64,000 bases of DNA from positions 101,721 through 165,720 of the forward strand of contig NZ_BCVI01000019.1 in assembly GCF_001591665.1 (NCBI RefSeq), in the 5' to 3' direction. The first letter of the stretch is position 1. The number at the start of each line of letters is the position of its first letter. This DNA is from Neobacillus soli NBRC 102451 (GTDB lineage Bacteria; Bacillota; Bacilli; Bacillales; Cytobacillaceae). This document shows positions 52,231-61,044 of the stretch, piece by piece. The position numbers and the translations under genes are program-made. A model generated the notes under the pieces. The model worked only from the letters and a program-made list of their open reading frames with translations, had not been told where the DNA came from and did not search any database.

Positions 52231-54027
52231 CTATCCATTGATAGCATCCTCAAGCCGCTCAACCGCTCCGTTCTGCAAGAGGAACATTTTATGGTATAAA
52301 CCTCCAAGTCCCAGCAGTTCTTGATGGGTTCCCCGTTCGACAATCTCGCCTTGATGCAAGACGAGAATTAAATCTGCATCCTGGATGGTTGATAGTCGAT
52401 GGGCAATTGCAATGGTGGTCCTCCCTTTCCGCATTTTTGCCAGCGCTGTTTGAATCGCCTCTTCTGTTTCTGTATCAATATTTGCGGTTGCTTCATCAAG
52501 AACCAATATTTTTGGATTAGCTGCAATCGTCCGTGCGAAAGCGATTAATTGCCTTTGACCGCTTGAAAAAGTAGCTCCCCGCTCCACTACCTTATGATCA
52601 AGGCCATCTTCAAGCTTCTCAATAAAGGTATGGGCCTGAACAAACCTTGCCGCCTCTGCTACTTGTTCATCCGACATGCTTTCATTATGAAGGCGTATAT
52701 TATCCTTTACCGTCCCATAAAACAAAAACGGATCCTGTAAGACAAGGCCCATTTTCTCTCTCAGCTCAGGCTTAGTATAGTGACGAATCGATTCCCCATC
52801 AATCAGAATCTCCCCACGTTCGTATTCGTAAAAACGCATCAACAAATTAATGATGGAACTTTTCCCACTGCCGGTATGGCCGACAAGTGCGACCGTTTCG
52901 CCTGGATTCGCTGTAAAAGAAATATTTTTAAGGACGTCTCTTTTTCCATCATAAGAAAAGCTTAAATCCTTAAACTCAATCTTTCCTTTTTCAATAGACT
53001 TCACCTGAGCATCTTTTTGAGCAGGTGCCAATTCTTCCTCATCCAATAATCTAAAGACGCGCGACCCAGCCACAATCGCCTGCTGGTACAAGGAAAGCCT
53101 CATCATCATTTGGTTAACAGGCTCAAAGAATCGATCCAAATAATTAATAAATGCATAGATAACCCCAATCTCAACGCTGTGTTGGAGGGAGGTAATCCCA
53201 AAATAGCTTAGGACAATGATTAACGCAAAAATATAAATTAAATCAATCGCTGGCCTTAACAATAAGCCATCAATTTTAATATTCTTCATCCCCGCACTAT
53301 AATGCTTTTCATTAATATTGCCAAACTCCTTGCGAAGGCGTTTTTCCTGACGAAATACCTGAATAATCGCCATGCCCTGCAGCGACTCAGCGAGCTTCGC
53401 GTTCAATTGGCTTAATCTTTCCCGCATATCAAGGTAATATCGCGAACTTAGTTTTCTATACAGGTTCATGACAAATAATAAGATCGGGATAATAATCACG
53501 CAAAACAAAGCTAATTTTACATTCAAGATAAACATAGCAATGAATATACCTGTCAGCAAAAATCCACTTTGAATAAAGGTCGCAATGACGGTGACAAACA
53601 TGTCCTTAATGGCTTCGGTATCATTTGTCACCCGGGACACTATACTTCCTGCGGGCGTTTTATCAAAATATTTTAAACCAAGCGACTGGACCTTTGAAAA
53701 AACATCAATCCGCAGCTGCTGGATAATATAGAGGGCTATCTCCTGAAATTTAACAAATTGGAAAAACATCAGAACAGCCTTAACGATTTGAATCCCCATA
53801 TAGACAGAACCAAGAATCAGCAATGGCTGAAACGCAAGATTCCCTGGTGTCAAATAATCATCGATAAAAATTTTGACTAAATAGGGCAGAACGATGTCTC
53901 CTATGGTTGTTAACAGCAATAGGGCAAAGGCAACACCGATTAGTTTCTTATGCGGCTTTGTATATGAAAGAAGGCGGAATAAGATCTTTCTTTGCTCACG
54001 TTCGGATAACTGCATTTTCTCTTCCAT
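52231..54027 (-). CDS. ABC exporter half-transporter, YheH/YfiC-like
   Basis: A 598-residue fusion of six membrane helices (about 35-320) and a nucleotide-binding domain (about 355-590). Visible are Walker A GHTGSGKSS, the Q-loop LVLQDPFLF, an altered signature FSSGQRQ, Walker B ILVLDEATANID with the catalytic glutamate and the switch histidine in AHRLSTI. It forms a pair with the upstream gene, one base apart, like B. subtilis YheI/YheH (BmrC/BmrD) or YfiB/YfiC multidrug exporters. The ATG at 54027 follows AAGGGGGG. The substrate is unknown. Confidence 0.9.
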   Translation of the reverse strand: MEEKMQLSEREQRKILFRLLSYTKPHKKLIGVAFALLLLTTIGDIVLPYLVKIFIDDYLTPGNLAFQPLLILGSVYMGIQIVKAVLMFFQFVKFQEIALYIIQQLRIDVFSKVQSLGLKYFDKTPAGSIVSRVTNDTEAIKDMFVTVIATFIQSGFLLTGIFIAMFILNVKLALFCVIIIPILLFVMNLYRKLSSRYYLDMRERLSQLNAKLAESLQGMAIIQVFRQEKRLRKEFGNINEKHYSAGMKNIKIDGLLLRPAIDLIYIFALIIVLSYFGITSLQHSVEIGVIYAFINYLDRFFEPVNQMMMRLSLYQQAIVAGSRVFRLLDEEELAPAQKDAQVKSIEKGKIEFKDLSFSYDGKRDVLKNISFTANPGETVALVGHTGSGKSSIINLLMRFYEYERGEILIDGESIRHYTKPELREKMGLVLQDPFLFYGTVKDNIRLHNESMSDEQVAEAARFVQAHTFIEKLEDGLDHKVVERGATFSSGQRQLIAFARTIAANPKILVLDEATANIDTETEEAIQTALAKMRKGRTTIAIAHRLSTIQDADLILVLHQGEIVERGTHQELLGLGGLYHKMFLLQNGAVERLEDAING

Positions 54028-54028
54028 C

Positions 54029-55780
54029 TTAATACCCCCCTTGCTCCACTAACTCTTCTAGCTGCTGGTGTACATACATTTCATTGTACCATCCGTCTAT
54101 TTCCATGAGCTCATCATGTGTGCCTCGTTCGCTAACCTTCCCATCCTCAAGGACGAGAATAAGATTGGCATGTTGGATGGCACTTAAACGATGGGAGGTA
54201 ATGATGGTGGTTTTTCCTTCACGATTCTGCCTTAAGGAGGATAGAATCGCTTCCTCCGTTTTCGCATCTACCGCTGACAAGGAATCGTCGAGTACGAGAA
54301 CTTCAGGATTCATAAGGAGCGCCCGGGCGATCGAAATTCTTTGCTTTTGCCCGCCCGACAATGACACACCACGCTCACCAACCACTGTTTGATAACTATC
54401 AGTAAATTGGAGAATATCGTCATGGATATTGGCTAAATTGGCTGCATGTTCAATTTCTTCGATTGTCGCGGTGGGGTCTGTAAAGGCAATGTTTTCAGCA
54501 ACAGAAGCCGAAAACAAGAAATGATCTTGTGGTACATAGCCAATCGCTTCCCGTAATTTTTCCAGTTTGTACTTTTGGAGCGGTTCGCCGCCAAAAAGAA
54601 TTTCCCCATGATAGCCCTCAAATTCGCGAATAAGCAGCTTCAATAGCGTTGTCTTTCCAGAACCGGTTTTCCCCACAATCCCGAGTGTCTCACCAGCTTT
54701 TAGCGAAAAGAGGACATCCTTTAAGAGCGGCTTTGAATCTCCAGGATAAGTAAATTCTGAAATCCTATATTGGATATCACCATATGGCACCACATCAAGT
54801 GCATTGTCATCATCGGTGATATCCACCTTTTCCCGTAGAAGAGCAGCAACCCTGTCGTAGGAGGCACGTCCGCGTTCGACAATGTTAAACAACCAGCCGA
54901 ATGCCAGCATGGGCCAGATTAATAACCCTAAATAAGTCGTGAACGAAATTAACTCACCAATCGTTAACTCGCCGTTAAGCACATACTTTGCCCCAAAGGC
55001 AATCGATAGGAAAAAGGAAATGCCGACAATAATCGAAATAGTCGGGTCATAGAGGGAATCTATTTTCGCTACGACCATATTCTTTTGAACGACATCTTCC
55101 GATTTTTTACGGAAATCTTCAATATCTTCCTGTTCCTGTCCAAACGTTTTGATAACCTTAATCCCTGACATGCTTTCCTGGGTTTTATCATTTAAAGAGG
55201 AAAAGGCCTCCTGTGCCTTGTAAAAGCTTTTATGTAACATCGATCCAAACCAGCTTGTCAGCATCGCCATAAACGGCATCGGAATCAAACAAATCAAGGT
55301 TAATTTCCAGCTGATAGTAAAAGCCATTGCAATGATTACAAACCCGCCAGTGGAAAGTGAGTCTACAAGGGTCAGAACCCCAGATCCTGCTGTTTGTTGA
55401 ATGGCTGACAAGTCGTTCGTAGCATGCGCCATCAAATCTCCCACACGGCTTTTCTGATAAAATGTCGGCGACATATTGGTAAAATGCTGATACAACCGAT
55501 TCCTTAAAATCCTGCTAAGTTTAACCGCTGAACCAAAAATCATAATTCTCCAATAATATCTCAGTCCATACATGGCAAGACCGACGGCGATAAGAACAAC
55601 AACCCACTCGACAAGCATACCCTTCGTTATCGTTCCATCGTTAATATGATCGGCAATCATTCCGATTACCTTTGGAGGAACTAACTGCAGCAATGCTACA
55701 AATAATAAAATAAGAACACCTGATATGTACGCTTTTTTCTCCTGCTTAAAAAACCAGCCTAATTCTAAAAAAACTTTCAT
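54029..55780 (-). CDS. ABC exporter half-transporter with degenerate Walker B, YheI-like
   Basis: A 583-residue partner half-transporter. Membrane domain about 15-310, nucleotide-binding domain about 335-575 with Walker A GKTGSGKTT, the signature LSGGQKQ and Walker B VLVLDDSLSAVD. Here an aspartate replaces the catalytic glutamate, the hallmark of the degenerate site in heterodimeric exporters such as BmrCD and LmrCD. The text resembles BmrC (YheI), for instance at LGWFFK and GSGVLTLVDS. The gene precedes its partner by one base. The ATG at 55780 follows GGGGGAG. Confidence 0.9.
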   Translation of the reverse strand: MKVFLELGWFFKQEKKAYISGVLILLFVALLQLVPPKVIGMIADHINDGTITKGMLVEWVVVLIAVGLAMYGLRYYWRIMIFGSAVKLSRILRNRLYQHFTNMSPTFYQKSRVGDLMAHATNDLSAIQQTAGSGVLTLVDSLSTGGFVIIAMAFTISWKLTLICLIPMPFMAMLTSWFGSMLHKSFYKAQEAFSSLNDKTQESMSGIKVIKTFGQEQEDIEDFRKKSEDVVQKNMVVAKIDSLYDPTISIIVGISFFLSIAFGAKYVLNGELTIGELISFTTYLGLLIWPMLAFGWLFNIVERGRASYDRVAALLREKVDITDDDNALDVVPYGDIQYRISEFTYPGDSKPLLKDVLFSLKAGETLGIVGKTGSGKTTLLKLLIREFEGYHGEILFGGEPLQKYKLEKLREAIGYVPQDHFLFSASVAENIAFTDPTATIEEIEHAANLANIHDDILQFTDSYQTVVGERGVSLSGGQKQRISIARALLMNPEVLVLDDSLSAVDAKTEEAILSSLRQNREGKTTIITSHRLSAIQHANLILVLEDGKVSERGTHDELMEIDGWYNEMYVHQQLEELVEQGGY

Positions 55781-55886
55781 TAAAACTCCCCCAAAACACT
55801 TGAAAATCCAACCAGTCGCGGTTTTATTTTATCAAATATTTCTAAAATAATAAAGATTTTGAAACCATGGTTTTAAGGCACGAAAA

Positions 55887-55911
55887 AAGCACCCATTCAT
55901 ATGGAGTGCTT
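55887..55911 (-). terminator. Terminator of the yneF remnant
   Basis: AGCAC...GTGCT stem with CAT / ATG inside, then TTTTTTCG on the minus strand, just after the stop codon. Confidence 0.75.
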
Positions 55912-55919
55912 GTCCGGTT

Positions 55920-56042
55920 TTATTTAGATTGCTGCTTGTTCATGGCTGCCATCATTTGGTTGATCTTCTTCTGCGACGGTTTCATGCCCATTTGCATCAT
56001 CATCATTTTTAACATTTGTTCATTGATTGGCGGATTTTTCTT
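55920..56042 (-). pseudogene. yneF: YneF, 3' part only
   Basis: The last 40 codons read [35 protein letters not shown] and KQQSK, which is the C-terminal two thirds of the small Bacillus membrane protein YneF. Upstream of KKNPP the expected membrane helix and ARKY motif are missing; the frame continues as unrelated [12 protein letters not shown]. The junction at about 56042 marks the start of the foreign region. In B. subtilis yneF lies next to ccdA, so the gene's own neighbourhood has been cut here. A functional replacement start seems unlikely. Confidence 0.8.
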
Positions 56043-56238
56043 AATTCCCAAGGGTTTGAACCACTTTGAAAAGAAAAATTCAACCAGTATTTTAACCAAT
56101 TTTCAAGTCACATTTCTGATAAGAAAAGTAAACCATAAAAAACGCATGTTTGTCAATGAAAACTAACTAGATTGAGAGGATACTGGTTAATCCTTCTATT
56201 ATTATATAGATCCGAATACTGGTTGAATCTGAAGACAA

Positions 56239-56268
56239 AAAAATAGTCACCCAACTTAGGTAACTATT
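56239..56268 (-). terminator. Terminator of the EDxHD endonuclease gene
   Basis: AATAGTTACC / GGGTGACTATT stem with a TAAGTT loop, then TTTTTTG on the minus strand, overlapping the gene's stop. 56043-56238 shows no gene. Confidence 0.75.
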
Positions 56269-57410
56269 TATTCTGCATTTAATTTATTGTACGATTCTAT
56301 GAATCTTTCTAGAGCCAGTTGTGGGTTATGTTCTCTATAATCTACTACGATATATTTATATCCTAGAGATTCGGCAAATTCTTGTTTGCGTTTATCGTTT
56401 GATTGTTCACGTGTTAGGTTGCTATTACTGAAAAACTCAATCTCTTTGTAATGTTGTAATCCATGCACCTCGACAATGATATTCTCAAATGGCAAACAAA
56501 AATCATATTTCCTAGTATCATTGGGAAATTTATATTGAGCAAAACAAACAATACCTTTTGACTCCAACCATTCCCGAATTATTTTTTCACCCTTGCTTTC
56601 AGAACAGTTCGGGCATCTAATTCCTCTCATAAAATCCGGTGGTATTACACTATATAAATGTCCTTTATCACATTGGAGTTCTACTTTTATTAAGGATTTT
56701 ATATATTTTCCAATGACTTTATAACCTTCCGATTCAACCTCATTATAGAAGTTCTTTTCCGCCTCTATTGGGCAGTTACCCGAACATTTGGAGCATCGCC
56801 ATCCCGATTTGAAATTTGATGGTGTAACACTGTAAACATGATTTTTAGTACATTGGATTTCTATTTTTTTATGAGAGCCTTTATAATCTCCGATTACTTT
56901 ATAACCTTCCGATTCAACGGAGTTATAGAAATCCTCTTTTGCCTTTTCTGGGTTTCTGATTGAGCATTTCGGACATCTGTTGCCTGTGTGTATAAAATCA
57001 TTAGGTTTCACACTGTAAACATGGTTCTTGTCACATTGTAATTCAATATTTGTTTTAGAATTTTCATATTCACCGATCACCTTATAACCTATTGATTTAA
57101 CCACATTGTAGAAATTTACTTTTGCTTGTTCGGTAGAATTTCCAGCACATTTTTGACATCTGTAACCGTTTGTTATGTTATTGGGTGATGTATTATAAAC
57201 ATGACCTTTATCACATCGGATGACTAATTTGGTCATATTGTTTACAAATTCCCCAACAACATCGTAATTAACCTCAATGATTGCATCCACGAATCTATCC
57301 AAACCGTTTCTTACCTTATCAAAATATTCTCCGTTCTTCTTATACAACCTCACACTATCAGCCAATTTAATTCCCCTATACATTCTACCTTCTTGTTGTT
57401 GCTGTTCCAT
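56268..57410 (-). CDS. Vsr-like (EDxHD) endonuclease with four zinc-ribbon repeats
   Basis: A 380-residue protein. Residues about 45-275 hold four tandem repeats of about 60 residues with the pattern F-x3-V-x2-GYKVIGEY-x-(S/N)-x4-I-x-L-x-CDK-x-HVYSV-x-P-x2-F-x-GxRCPKC. The cysteines and the histidine should make small zinc-binding DNA-contact domains. The C-terminal 100 residues resemble very-short-patch endonucleases: glutamate in GEKIIREWLE, aspartate in RKYDFCLP and VEVHGLQHY, the spacing of the EDxHD homing family (for example I-Bth0305I). No intron or split target gene is seen here. The gene stands alone; a homing or nicking role is inferred. The ATG at 57410 has a weak GAGGTG site. Confidence 0.75.
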   Translation of the reverse strand: MEQQQQEGRMYRGIKLADSVRLYKKNGEYFDKVRNGLDRFVDAIIEVNYDVVGEFVNNMTKLVIRCDKGHVYNTSPNNITNGYRCQKCAGNSTEQAKVNFYNVVKSIGYKVIGEYENSKTNIELQCDKNHVYSVKPNDFIHTGNRCPKCSIRNPEKAKEDFYNSVESEGYKVIGDYKGSHKKIEIQCTKNHVYSVTPSNFKSGWRCSKCSGNCPIEAEKNFYNEVESEGYKVIGKYIKSLIKVELQCDKGHLYSVIPPDFMRGIRCPNCSESKGEKIIREWLESKGIVCFAQYKFPNDTRKYDFCLPFENIIVEVHGLQHYKEIEFFSNSNLTREQSNDKRKQEFAESLGYKYIVVDYREHNPQLALERFIESYNKLNAE

Positions 57411-58550
57411 TATGAGTCACCTCATGTTGTTATTTAGTGCTATATTAGATTGTTCAAATACCTCTATTATACTACTGAATAAGCATGGAGACGAAGTGTG
57501 AATGTTGTGTGAAAGTGTCAATCACATTCTGAAGACACGGATATAGTCATTCAGAGAGTTACATTTAAATGCCTTCCTAGAGTTGGTGGTGTATAATATC
57601 TTCTTATTCTATTCTTCTTAACTCTTCCAAGTAAAGGTATATTTTTATACTTTTCCTAGGCATGGGTTTGTGGTGTAGCTACCCAAATCGACCTGTCAAT
57701 TTTTTACCCGTCTAAAACTAAAGTATCCCCTCTACTTGAGGATATGCAGTGCTTCTTGCTCGTTTTTTCTGTGGGTTAATGCTCTTTTAGTGATTACCCT
57801 CTTTGAGCTACTTCTTTGTAAATGTTCGTCTTAAGCAATTCGAGAACGTGTGTTACTTGTGCTTAACTTTCCTTCCCTTGATTGATAAAACTCTGCTTTT
57901 ATTAATTTAATATTATTGTTCTAAATCAGCCAGCACTATTTTTTATAAAAAACTTTCCAATTAGGAACTACTTAAAATTCCACAAAAAAATCCTACTTCC
58001 AATAAAGGGGATAGGATTAATTCTGAGGAAAAATACTAATCGTTTATGAAATATGTCACCCATGTCTGGAATGCTGTCTTAGTTTTCTTCTGGTTTATAG
58101 CAACAACTGCTTCTGTAGTTAAGAAGGGGACAGAGTGTATGGTAAAAATACTACGTGTCTTATATTGTTGCAATAGAATAGACTACTTCTTAGGTTATTT
58201 CTAACAATTTTAATACAGAGCAGTTATCGTTAAATGTAAAGATGTTTCACGGTTATTAAAAATGTTTTTTTTACTTATTACTGCTTATTCTCTAAGAACT
58301 CAATTTCATTCAACTCGCTAATAATTTTAATAAAGAATCCCAAATGAAATGAGTACTATCCTAGATGATCACTAGGAGTTATTATTTTGCTCTGATACAT
58401 GTTCCTATTTCATATTAAGCACGTCATTACTGAATATAGTTTTCCATTGCCCCCCTTATGAGGGGAATTCAAAACAAATATAACTTTTATTAAAAATTTG
58501 GTATTACGTACATTAACATATATTTTATGGATTTTTAGAGAATCTCCAAC
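57411..58550. other. Long AT-rich gap without recognisable gene
   Basis: About 1.1 kb. I see no open frame above 60 codons with a ribosome site, no RNA family that I know, and no clear inverted repeats marking an insertion sequence. It may hold the promoter of the endonuclease gene near 57420-57480. Confidence 0.6.
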
Positions 58551-60527
58551 TTATACATTATTAATAAATCCTATTTCATATCCTTCTCTTTCATTTGTAC
58601 TGAATCTTTTGACTACGTACTTTTGGTATTTCTCTTCTAATTCTTCAGGAAAATCATTTTCTACTACGATTATTTGATGTTCTTTATTGTTTTTCAAAAA
58701 CCCTTCGGACATATCAATCAATAGCTTAATAAGATTAACATATTTTGTAGGATCTTCCATATCTTCTTTTAGATCTTCATCATTACCAGTTAACAATAGC
58801 TTCAGCCTATCTTTCTTTGTTTTTCCTAAATACTTGCCTATAGTGTCGATCATTATAAATGAAGGATAGTTTGTATTTGTATAAATACTATTCTTTAATA
58901 AGCTAACTATATATCCTACTGAAACGAGCGTTCTTAACCCTCCGGAAGTTAGATCCGTATAATCCCGTTCTCTCACAATCGGCAAAAAGGTTTTGTTACT
59001 TAATCTAATTCCAAAAGGATTTTTAATTGGTATAGCTTCTAAAAACTCTTTTAAATATGATCCTATATCATCAAGAATTTTATCTATTGAGGGGGCAGAA
59101 TTTTTAATAAATTCTAATTTAATGCCTAGCTCAGATAAATGGTCGGATATTGTGATTATATTATTTTCAATTTCATTAAGTTGATTTCTAATCTTTAAAA
59201 AGTAATCCAATTTATTGAATTTTTCACTTAAAGATGACTTTTCAGCTATTAACATATCCCTTTGAGATAGGTACGGAGAAATAAAGTTGGAAGATGATGT
59301 GTCTAATACTTCTCTTGCTCTATTCAAGTCTTCTGATTTTATTTTAATTTTACTTTCCAGAACAAATAATTCATCTCTTTCTTCCTCTATTAAAAGCTTA
59401 ATATCTTTTAATCTATTTTTTATGCTGTTTATCTCTTTTTTTAATATCTCCTCATTATTATTATTAAAAAATCGAGTAGATTCTTCTATGTTCAAATTAC
59501 TATCACACAAAGGACACATAACGCTAGCTGCAGTTATTTTTGGAAGTTTGTCCTTTACACTTAGAGATACCTGTAATTTACCTAAGTCACTACTGTAGTC
59601 TTTTTTCAAACGTAAATTTTGTTCTAAAAACATTTCCTTTTGCAATTTCTTTTTATTTAAATTTGATATATCATCATCTAATTCTGTTACTATTTCACGT
59701 AACTCTTCTATCTCAGTAGAATCGGATTTCATTAAATCGGTTAGCCTATTTATCTCTTTATTAATTAGGGAATATCTTCTTTCTACTTCTGATTTTTGTT
59801 CCATTAGAGATTCATGAGTAGATAGTTTAGTCTCCAACAGAAACGATGAAATAACTCCATAATTATTTGAGAGCTTTGCTTTTTCTTTGTTTTTTTCACC
59901 AATTAAATTTTGCAATTCTGTAATTTGGGTGTCTAAAGCATTATGTAAAAACTTAAAAGTTTCTTTGTTTTTCGCAACCAATGCATAGTTTTTTCTATCT
60001 AATATTTCTTTACTCCCTACTTCATCTTGGTTGAAGTAGCAATATTTAAAAATATCTCTAAAGCTTAAACGTACCATATCCGAATTTTCTTTTGACGGAG
60101 ATTTCTTCACTTTTACTAAAGGGATATTTAAATTAGATAGAAGAAAATCAGAAAAGTAGCCAGCAGGTCCTTCTTTTGCAGTATATTTTGGTGCATACTC
60201 AAGAGGGAAAATAGACTCCATATTTTCAATTGTCGTAGAATAAACTTCAATATTCTCATCAGTTTTGAATATATCCCTTTTGAAAGTATATATTGTTCCA
60301 TTCAACTCTACTTCTAATAATCCATATTTCCCATTTTGTTCTATCTCATCATACATATTAACCTTACTTCCACCTAGTAAGTAATCAATAAGATTTAATA
60401 TACTCGATTTTCCAGTGTCCATATCTCCATGAATAATATTTAAACCACTATGAAAATTAACATTATAAGATTTTTCTCTACCAACTAAGACCAATTTGTT
60501 TATTAATAATTTTGGTGAGCTAACCAT
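58551..60527 (-). CDS. ABC-3C system ATPase (Rad50/SMC-like, DUF3732 type)
   Basis: A 658-residue ATPase. The N-terminal head (1-190) has Walker A GDMDTGKSSI. A coiled coil (about 200-470) is broken in the middle by a zinc-hook-like CPLC (about residue 340). The C-terminal head has the signature LTSGGLRT and Walker B FIMIDTIGKYLG. This fits the ABC ATPase of ABC-three-component conflict systems, which carries the DUF3732 label as I recall. Its start overlaps the end of the middle-component gene by 8 bases and has AAAGGGGGG upstream. The ATPase probably senses invading nucleic acid and releases the effector; that mechanism is inferred for the class. Confidence 0.82.
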   Translation of the reverse strand: MVSSPKLLINKLVLVGREKSYNVNFHSGLNIIHGDMDTGKSSILNLIDYLLGGSKVNMYDEIEQNGKYGLLEVELNGTIYTFKRDIFKTDENIEVYSTTIENMESIFPLEYAPKYTAKEGPAGYFSDFLLSNLNIPLVKVKKSPSKENSDMVRLSFRDIFKYCYFNQDEVGSKEILDRKNYALVAKNKETFKFLHNALDTQITELQNLIGEKNKEKAKLSNNYGVISSFLLETKLSTHESLMEQKSEVERRYSLINKEINRLTDLMKSDSTEIEELREIVTELDDDISNLNKKKLQKEMFLEQNLRLKKDYSSDLGKLQVSLSVKDKLPKITAASVMCPLCDSNLNIEESTRFFNNNNEEILKKEINSIKNRLKDIKLLIEEERDELFVLESKIKIKSEDLNRAREVLDTSSSNFISPYLSQRDMLIAEKSSLSEKFNKLDYFLKIRNQLNEIENNIITISDHLSELGIKLEFIKNSAPSIDKILDDIGSYLKEFLEAIPIKNPFGIRLSNKTFLPIVRERDYTDLTSGGLRTLVSVGYIVSLLKNSIYTNTNYPSFIMIDTIGKYLGKTKKDRLKLLLTGNDEDLKEDMEDPTKYVNLIKLLIDMSEGFLKNNKEHQIIVVENDFPEELEEKYQKYVVKRFSTNEREGYEIGFINNV

Positions 60528-61044
60528 TTTTACCCCCCTTTATTATAGGTTTTATTATTTTTTTTAATTCGTTTGTCGTTGTTGAACGTAAAGGATACAT
60601 AGCCTTACAAATTTCAACCATTCTTTTTATATGATCTGCTTCAGTATTTTTTAAAAACTCAATTCCCTCTTTAGTTATAAGAAAAAATATAATATCTTTT
60701 ACTACATTTACTTCAACTAATTTATGTTTAATCAAAGTTTTCAAAAGTACTTTAGTTGATGTAAAATCGTATAACGACATTTCATTTGGATAAAGGGCTT
60801 CTATTGAACCGACTTCTTCATCATATAAAACAAATTTCTCATTACCTTTACTAGATATTACTTTTAAAACGTCCTTTAAAATGTTGGGATGCCTCACCAA
60901 AAATTCAAACATTACAATTTTTTCAATTGTTAAGATTGGATTTCCTTTACTTGTAAAAGAAAGGTTATCTAGTATAATAAGTAATCTTATAAGTCGGAAG
61001 TGTAAATCTGCTTCAGGAATGACAAATGATAATTTATTCTCCAT
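60520..61044 (-). CDS. ABC-3C system middle component
   Basis: A 174-residue helical protein with a winged-helix-like end (TSTKVLLKTLIKHKLVEVNVVKDIIFFLITKEGIEFL). It matches the middle-component role in ABC-3C systems by size, position between effector and ATPase genes, and overlaps on both sides (11 bases with the effector gene, 8 with the ATPase gene). The N-terminal DLHFRLIRLLIILDNL and IVMFEFLVRHP are like middle-component proteins I recall. The ATG has AGGAGGG 13 bases upstream. Sequence alone would not identify it; the operon does. Confidence 0.7.
   Translation of the reverse strand: MENKLSFVIPEADLHFRLIRLLIILDNLSFTSKGNPILTIEKIVMFEFLVRHPNILKDVLKVISSKGNEKFVLYDEEVGSIEALYPNEMSLYDFTSTKVLLKTLIKHKLVEVNVVKDIIFFLITKEGIEFLKNTEADHIKRMVEICKAMYPLRSTTTNELKKIIKPIIKGGKNG

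Noticed and set aside
57411..58550. Hidden insertion sequence or non-coding RNA in the 1.1-kb gap
   Set aside because: No terminal inverted repeats, transposase remnants or known RNA motifs could be seen by eye.
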